Source of the DNA: Amoebophrya sp. A120
Taxonomy: Eukaryota; Sar; Dinophyceae; Syndiniales; Amoebophryaceae
Length of the DNA: 64,000 bases
NCBI GenBank assembly: GCA_905178155.1
Contig: CAJINV010000005.1
Coordinates: 2,048,054-2,112,053, forward strand
Reading direction: 5' to 3'
Position 1 is the first letter of the stretch. Every line of letters starts with the position of its first letter. Shown in pieces: positions 23,201 to 32,200 of the stretch. Both the position numbers and the translations under genes were made by a program. Under the pieces are notes generated by a model. That model was not told where the DNA came from and did not search any database. It saw only the letters and a program-made list of their open reading frames with translations.

Positions 23201-26200
23201 TATCTGCTCCTGAATCGCTTGGAAATCCACCGCGCGGCGGCCGACGTAGCTCACCTCGCAGGACTTGTGCTCCACGTCAATCTCCAGCAGCGATACACTG
23301 GACGGCGGGATGGACGCGCCGAGGTCCACCCACTGAGACTGCGAGAGCCCGGCGAGGAGGCCGATCATGGAGCAGACGATGCTGCAGTGGGTGACCACGC
23401 ACACTATCAAATGTAAAAATGTCTGGGTCTGGAAACTTGTGATGCTGAATTGCGCATGATTGAAGCGCTTCCAATGGCAGCCAAGCATGACAAGTTTTTG
23501 AGAGGTCTGCTGATGCCTAGCACGCATTACAAATTGCGTTTTCGCATGACACAGAAAGCCTCTGTGTTGCTGCTCATGCAACACAGATTTTCCAGGAATG
23601 CATGACACGCATTACAAGTTCCAATTTTCCAGACCCAGACATTTTTACATTTGATACACACGTTCGCCGTACCGGGCACGTTGTTCGGATCCACGGCGGA
23701 AGACCCGGCGCCCGCCGCCGAACCACTCCCGCCGGTGCTGCTGTTGTATCCCGCAACGAATTCTGCGGGGTATATGGATTGTAAAAGTGTCTGGGTCTGG
23801 AAACTTGTGATGCTGGGTGGCGTATCATGAAGAGGCCACAACTGCTGGCCCAGCATGACAAACTTTTGAGCTTCTAGGTGTTGCCTATTCTGCATGACAA
23901 AGCGCGTTTTTGCATGACAGCAAAACGGCTCTCTTGGGTAACGTGCATGACAGATTTAAGAGTCATGCCAGACAAGAATGACAAACATGCACTCTTCCAG
24001 ACCCAGACATATTTGCATTTGATAGGGTAGAGGATGCAGCGACGCAGGATCTTGTCCATGGAGTCCTTGACCCGGCGGATCACCTCCACGTAAGACTCCC
24101 CCCCGTGCTCTATCCTATGTAAAAAAGTCCCCACGACCCCATAGTCAAGATGGGGAATCGGCTAGACAAGTCCACCAGTTTTGGCTGTTTCGCATGACAA
24201 ATTTGGGCTCTTAGTGTAGCTCTGTTTGATGTAGTTCAGCAGCATCACAGATCTGGCATATCATGCTGATTGCAGCACGACAAATTCCAAAACACGATTA
24301 GAAAACGCTTCTCATGGAGCTCCGCATGACACACACTTTCAGCATGCCGCTTTGCGTTTACAAGTACGACTATGGCGTGGGGACGACGCTTTTAAATACG
24401 ATATGCTCCCCCCACTGCGGATCTTCGCACCACCGCTGCCAGTCCCCGGGGAAGTACCGCTCGATCTCCGGGAGGGGCAAACCGCTCCAGTCCCCCCGGT
24501 GGATGGCGACCAAGTCCGTGTCGATTTGCGGCGTCAGCGCGTGCGGAGCCGCTATCAGCTCCGCCGTGACTGCGGTCCGCAGCAGCGGACTGCAAATCAC
24601 CAGGGTCAGCTATTACAATGAAAAATGCTCCCACCCCCGAACTTCAAAGCATTTGTATTGCAAACCTTTCCAAATGAAACATTCGCCCTCTTGCATGTAT
24701 CAGCATCACAGATTTACGATCGTGAATAGCAAAAATTTGTATTGCAAAAGATCCCAGCAAAAGCGGTGCTTGTCATGCAAGCGATGCGAAACAGCATTAG
24801 AATCTGCATCAGAAAGATTCATATTCCTTTCATACATGACAAAAAGGTTTCATTTGGAAACTTCGCATCACAAATTTTTGCAACTTTGGGGGTGGAGGCA
24901 CTTTTCACTGTAATATCAGCTGTTCCTGCGCCAAGCAATTCGCCAGCGCGGTTGCCTCCGCCATGCCCTCCGCGGAGAGGGTGGGGTTCATGAGGCCCAC
25001 CATGGACTTCGCCACCGATTTCTCGTAGTCCCCGTGCCTATGGATTGCAAATATGTCTGGGTTTGGAAAGATCCGAACATCATGTGATGCGCATTTCACA
25101 TCACACAAAAATCTCTCATGCATGGACAGCAAAAGATGCCCATTTGAAGATCTTGTCACCGAAACAAGAGGCGATCTGTCATGCGCATATAGGCATTGCG
25201 AAGCCTTCGCAAGATTTGTGACGCTAGACCCGCATTCCAGACCTTCCAGGGCATCCAAAACCTGCATGACAAACCTGGCAATCTTCCAGGAGACCCAGAC
25301 ATGTAGTCTGCATTGAATAGTGCCGCATCGCGAACAGTCTCACCTTCTTCAACGACGCAGACCGGTCTAGACTCCCGAACTGGTCGTCGATTCGGAAGAG
25401 CTTGTTGTGAAAGGCGCGCGAAGAAGATAAAGCACTCGTCCCATGATCAGGCGAGAGTGGGTGGGCCGAGAGGCGCTTTCGGAAGGAGCTGGAGCGCTGC
25501 GTCGGCGTCGGAGAGCGAGAGGAGCTGGCCTGCTGCGTCGGGCTGCTCGTATGGTCTGCGCCGGCCGCGGAAATAGTTCGCTCTTTTCCCTTGTCACGGC
25601 TGCTGGGCGAGGAGTCGGCTTTATCCTCCTTGATGTTCTTGTAGAAGTCGTGGTCGACGTCCTTACGATTGCCATTTGTTCGCACCTCAGCCACTTTGAT
25701 CATGCCCTCCACCGTCGGGGCTGAAGCGTTTTTTTCTTCCCTTGCGCTGCCGCCGGAGAACGATCCGCTTGATTCCTCTTTATTTGACGCCGACGTGGTC
25801 GCAGGAGCGCGACCATGATGACCCTGCTCTTATCATTTGTAAAAACGTCCCCACCCCAGAGTGAAGATGGAGATTATGCAACACAAACCTTGAAGTTTTG
25901 GGAACCACGCATGACAAATTGCAGGCTGTAGTGTAGTGCAGTTTAGCAAGGGAAGCCGCCTAACAAATCCATCTCCTTATGCTGTTTACAGCATTACAAG
26001 TTCCAAAACACGATGGATAATGCCTCTCATGGGGATGCGCATTACAAACGCTCTTGTGCTTGCAGATCTGCATGACAACTCTGGTGTGGGTACGTTTTTA
26101 CTCAGGATAGCTCTCTGGAAATCTGTCGCGACTTCGTCCCCGCCGCCTTCCGCCTCTCACTCGGACTTTTGGAAGAACCACAATCTGCCTTATCAAGTGC

Positions 26201-29200
26201 AAATATGTCATCGAATGCCCCACGTGTTGAGATCACACAGATGACCTGGCATGCAGAAGCGCACAGATACAGAAGCAAGCATCCCAATAAATTTTGCAAG
26301 AGGCACCAGCTTTCAATGCCTAATATCCCGCAGCAGCAATTTGCCCGTCGCGTTTTCAGCAGGAAGTTCCCAAGAACATTGTTTTGATGGCGTTCATGTT
26401 GCAAGAACACAGATATTTTTGTGCGCTTGACTTACCATAACAAGTCGCTCTCTTGCAGACCCAGACACCTAACTCACTTGCAGTGCATATGCCTCGTCGC
26501 TGGACAAGTCGTCCTCGTCGCCGCCGGCTAGCAGTTATCAAATGCAAAAGTGTGTGGGTCTGGAAGATTCTGAGACTTGTCATGCATGGTCGGCATGAGC
26601 CATGACGTCTATGATGCATGCCCTAGCATCACAGGTTTTTTGAGGGATTCTTGATGCCTATTCCGCTGCTGCTCATGCAACACAAATTTTTTAGACCTCC
26701 AACTGCAGCATCACAGGTTCCAACCTTCCAGAGGACCCAGACATTTTTGCATTTGATAGCAGTTCACTCAGGGCGAGAACTTTCCGCTCGCCGAGCTCCA
26801 CCGCCCCCGCCACCTCCTCGGTCGCGACAGACTTGATGAAAGTCCGATTCTTCAAAACCTCGTCCGCATACGCACTTGCGGCAGCCTCTGCGACGTCGTG
26901 GTCCACCCCTGCCGGTATTTCTAATGTAGAAGTCGTTCCCCCAGCAAGAGGTGGAACAGGACGGCCGCCGGTCACGGCCGCGTGTTGAGACACGCCGTCT
27001 TGTGTGCTTTTGTTCGAACTGGTGGCCGTGCCGCTGTTCTGATCAATCACCGACTGCTGTTGCCCTTTACCTCGACCCTCGGTGGATTCCTTACTCCCCT
27101 TGTCCGAGGAGGCCTTCTGGGCTCCTTCCGGAAAAGCACTTCCTTCGGAGGAGAACATCTGCCCGATCTGGCCCGCCGCCGCCGGCGCCAAGGAACCACG
27201 ACCGGCGAAAGACCCGGCGGCGGCGCTTGCGGCGTGCAAATTCGGCGGCACCAGCACCGACTGGTGCTGTCGGAGAAACAGCCCGAGTAAGGGACAGTAC
27301 ACCGGCAGCGTGCTCTATCGCAAGAAAACACGACTGTTGTAAACTTGTCGTCGTGGGGTCCAGAGAATGCAACACAGAAGTCTGTTTGTCTTGCTAAACA
27401 TAACATGGTGCATCCCATTTTTGGATTTTTCAGTGTGCAGTTTTAGGAAGCACGCAATGCAACTTTTTCTTGTCAGGTCCCGCCTTAGGGATGTGATGCA
27501 AAATGATCTTGCCAAGACGAAGAACTCGTATATTCCATGAAACAGTTCAATATGTTCCGTGCGATATGCTCGGAAAGTAGTCGATATCCAGCAGAAAATT
27601 CACGTCCGTGATCGCCCCCTCCCCGAACTGAAACACCGTCGGGCCCTTCCGAAACCGGCGGCGCAGGTCCGTGACCACGTCCTTGCTGTCGACTTGCTGC
27701 ATCACCAATCTCGCGGAATCGTCCAAGAGCAGCGACGATGGGTTGGGCACGGATTGCATGAGCATCCAGAGCAGGTACGCAGTGACCAACTCGTCCTCGG
27801 AGCTCCGATTTTGGCCCCGGTTGTAGCCACAGCACACGAAAATGATGGGCGGCGGAGTGGTTTGCTCGCCCGCATCCTGCCGGTCCTCGACGCGCTGCAG
27901 CGCGGACTGCGCGCCGGTGTTGGCCGCGGCGCCGGAGGTGGTGGCGCCGGAGGTGGTGTAATCTTGCACCAAGGCTGAAATCACCGCGGACGCGTTCAGC
28001 AGGGAACCCAGCAACAGCCTCTTCGCGTCGCGGACCCAGGGAATCGCACGGGTTCCGTTCGTCGTGTAGAGCAGTTATTCCAATGAAAATAACCGCCCCA
28101 CGACCCCCGAAAGTAGATACTAATTGTTCTGATGCAAAGTTTCCACAGTACATGGACACAGACACCGTTTGTCTTGCATGAAAGGTGGACTTTGGGTCTT
28201 CCTGAAGATGTAGAGGCATCTTCCAAGAAGTCACAGGCCAGGCTGTTGCTGGGGGCCCTTTTTGCAGTGCAGATTTTTGTTGCTATTCACCACTGGAAAT
28301 TTGTGATCTTGAGGCATGCAAGATGACGACTGTTTCCGTTGGGACGAACAAGCTTTGAAGATGCCATACAAATGCTTCCACGTTCTGAGAAAGATCATAG
28401 GGGCACAACTGTTCAATAGGATAACAACACCGTTTTGTTCTCTACTTTAGGATCCAAAAACGACTTCGCGTCCACGCCCTTGTCAAACCGCTTAATGCGA
28501 TCGCCCTCGGCTGTGACGCCGCAACGAAGCGTTCTGTCCGGGTCCAGCCCGTCCGCGACCTTGTTCAGAGCGTACACCGACCCGCACAGCTGCACGGCGT
28601 TCGCGCCCGAGCCCAACGCCGTCACGGCCGCCGACAACACAATGTGCTGCACCAGCACCACGACGCTGTTCTGCACCTCGTGCCGGGGCGCGACCTGCCC
28701 CGGGAGCAAGACCACGGACACCTTGCGTTGTGTCAGCGGCACCACCGCACCGGGATCCGCCGCCCCGAACCGCGCCATCGAAGTACTAGTATACGGCGAC
28801 GGCAGCCAGGGTGTCGTGCGCGCAGTGAAAGTGCTGGAATGTTGGGGTAGTAATTGGTGGCGGAGTCCGTACGCACTTGCACTTGAAGATGTCAAGGCCG
28901 TCAACGTCGCCGGGTTACTCGTTACAACCGGGGTTGGTTGTTGTTGTTGACCCCCGGTGGTGGAGGTCCCGAAAACGACCTTGCTGCCGCTGTTGCTTTT
29001 GGCGGGGAGAACTACACCTTTTATTCTATTAGAGCATCTAGATCTAGAAGCTATTGTATTTGCGAAGTAGTGGACAAGAAGGCCCCCGTCGTCGAGGACT
29101 TCTCCTTGTCCCCCAGCAGCATATATGCTTGCTGAGCCAGCATAAAAATTACGATTGGTATACTAGAGACCACAAGTTGCGAACACCTGCGCACACACCA

Positions 29201-32200
29201 CAAGTTGCGAACACCTGTTAAAAACCGGAAACGCACACAAGCACTGGAGGAGATGGCGGAGGACCTCAAGGAGAGGCTTGGCAAAGTCGAAGACCGGCAG
29301 GACCTGCAGCAGAGGGCACACGAGGAGCTGACGGAACGCATTGGAAATGTCGAGGAGGAAATTATGCTCGCGCTAGAAGACCAAAATAAGGAAACAAAGG
29401 AGGTCAAGAAGGCGGTCAACGAGCGCACCGGCGGCATCCACCAGGCTATTCAAAATATCGAGATTCTCATCCGCAACTGGCAGATCAGCACGCAGCAAGG
29501 AGAAATCATCAGTGACATCCCCACCGAAGAGAAAAACGTCTCCGCTGATAAAGTCGCTGCGTCGCAGCTGCAGGCTCTAGTGCAAGAGCAACAGCAGCAA
29601 TCGTCGCAGCAGCAGGCGGGAAGCGGAGCCAGCAGTAAGAACAAATCCAACACGGCGAAGCGCTCCAGCACGACCGGCGTTTCCTCTTCAGCGGCAAGCA
29701 CACTCTCTTCGAAGAAAAGTAATCAGGTCTGGGTGACCAAGGACAAAAACGCAGAAAATTATACTCAACATATATCCCTATAATCTGCATTATACTCAAC
29801 ATTTCAGAATCTGCATCGGGTCCTCTAGAAGATGCAGCTCCATTGTATCCCTAGGGTCATCTAGAAGCTATACTCAATCGCTCTTCATCATTCTATTCTA
29901 GAAGCTGCCGCTGTTGCTCTTGGCGGGGAGAACAGCACCACTAAGAGCCTGTACGATTAATCGACCCCCTTCTCGATACCGAGAAGCCCCCCCAAATCCG
30001 GATCCTGACCGACCTTACCCCCCTACGCCCCCCTTCTCGAAATCGAGGGGCTTTTTATCGCGAATCCTGTTTCCGAAATTGAACGCCGGTGCTACGGCGC
30101 ATTTTGCGCCATTATTTTCTTTTTGTGAGATTACAGCGCCAGGCGCGGTTTCGCTTCGAGTAGATGCTATTTAATACCAAGCGAAACACATATCGCCCGC
30201 GCTGTGGCGCTTTTTCTACTTCGTGCAGTTTTTCCCAAAAGAGCGCAGTCAGGTGGTCTCTGGCTCGTTTTGCAGTGCTTGCCACAAAGCAAAATAGCCC
30301 TCTGCTTCTGCTGATGTCTGCCACTATTCTCGCTAAAACGACCAGAAAGTCTCTTTTCGGAGAGCAGTCGTAGCGCAACTATTTCGCAACAGAAACACGC
30401 TGCGCGCACGCAGTAAAACAACAGATCCGCTCCCAAGTAGATCCCGGACACCCTTACTCTTTCGCAGCCCGCGGCCCCTTTTTCAATCGGGCCGCTTTTT
30501 GTAAGCTTCTCTAGAAACTTGTCCTCTCTATGGAGGTGGTGCTTGATGTATTTCCTCCTGATGTGGCTTCTAAAAAGTCATCTTGGTGCTAACCACACCA
30601 AGAAAAGCTTCTGCTCCACTAAGAAGAGAAAAAAGCACAACCGCACTACCACCCCGCACCCATATTTTCTGGATTTGCCATCTTTGGTGCGGTGGACGGG
30701 GGAGCTCCGATTTTGCGCGCGGCCTCATAGTTGTGCTTTTTGGACACGACTTTTGTAGCAAAGCAAGAGGAGCAACGCCGAGAAACTGGAGCTAGGTTTC
30801 TTGCGTGCCCTGCCTGGCAGTTATCATCTGAGTACTGAATCACTACTGCGTTGCCTTTGTCCTAAGCTGTTGCTTTTGGCGGGGAGAACTACACCACTAA
30901 GAGATGATGAACTTTGCGTACTATTTGCCATTTGCGTCGGCGACGTGGCAGACGGATCGGGAAAACTCTGGTTCACCGGGGTAGCAGACCCAGCCCCCGC
31001 GGCGCGAGGGGGAAATAAATGAACATCCCGGTCCTTCGGCGCGGTGGCGGTGGCGGGGTCGTCCGGTACTAGTGCCGGTTGAAGATGCAGGGGAATCAAG
31101 GGCTTCAGCTCCGGTAGTTCCCGCTGCTTCTCCAACTCGGCCATCCACTCCTCTAGGTCGGCGTCCGTATTGTGAGGAAAGATCCCTCACTCCCATATCA
31201 AAACAAAGTTTGGATTTCTAATGCTGGACCTCCGTACACAGGTCAGACTTGTCTTGCGGTAGAGGACTGCAGGCATATGCCAAGCCTGAGCAGAGAGGTC
31301 TTGATGTAGGCCCCTAGCATGACAACAGTCGACACTGTAAGCCCAAAAGCATCACAAACCGCCCGCATAATTCGGCGGACGCTCTGGATTTGCATTCTTG
31401 CAAGACAGCCAGGATTTCATTTGTGGTCACAAATCTGCATCACAAATGCGCTTTCAATACGGGGAGGGGGGATTTTTCCTTTTGATAGTCCGTGACCACT
31501 CCCTTGGTCAAAACCTCCTCCTGACACAGGGTCTGCGCCACGTCGAGCCGCGTCTCCGGAATCTTGTGCAGCGACACGATCACGTAGCGGCACCCCCCCA
31601 TCCAGACCGACCGCGCGCGGACGATGCACCACGACTGGTTGGCCTTCGCGATCCGCATGGTGGACACCCATTTCATGCAGCCCCGATTGTCGTTCATCGT
31701 CTGCTGCAGCCGAGACTTGGCCTCCCGAGGGTTCTGCACCCACGGCGCAAACTATGACAGTGCACAACTCCCCCTCCCCCTCATTTGTCATGCAAAATAC
31801 CCAATCCACCCTTTGCCTCTTGGCACTGTTGGCATGACAAATTCTGGCACTAGCCCAAATAGCACTACAATCCAGTGCAAATTTGTCATGCATACCCGAC
31901 TGCACCACATCAAAAACCTTTGCACCGTCGCCGCAAGCAGCTACGGACGCAGGAGATCTAGGGTCAGAACCTTTGTCATGCAAGACCGGCAATCTTGCTG
32001 ATGCTTGTATTGCCGAGAATGCTATACAAATGAGAGGGGGAGTTGTGCACTGTCATACAAACTCCACCGGTTCGAACACCGTCCAGAAGGATTGGTCAAC
32101 GACCGATATTATGCACATTGCATACATATCTAGGTCTGGAAAAGGATGCAAACTTGCCTCTGATGGTACTACGCAGTCGGGTACGCACAAAGTAGACAAA

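Larger units (their letters stand above)
28982..30901. other. Long intron bounded by duplicated exon sequence
   Basis: The coding sequence for GVVLPAKSNS occurs at both ends: 28982-29011, continuing into ComB-1, and 30868-30901, continuing upstream into SSSSLS. A third copy lies inside at 29905-29945 and combines the flank of both, reading like the uninterrupted exon. So two units, about 0.9 kb each, separate three exon copies. Both outer copies are in the same phase, which makes precise removal feasible. Confidence 0.65.

Noticed and set aside
24370-24600. Stand-alone small PGAM gene
   Set aside because: The segment starts at an introner boundary and lacks RHG and the second His; both appear once neighbouring exons are joined, so it is one exon of PGAM-1.
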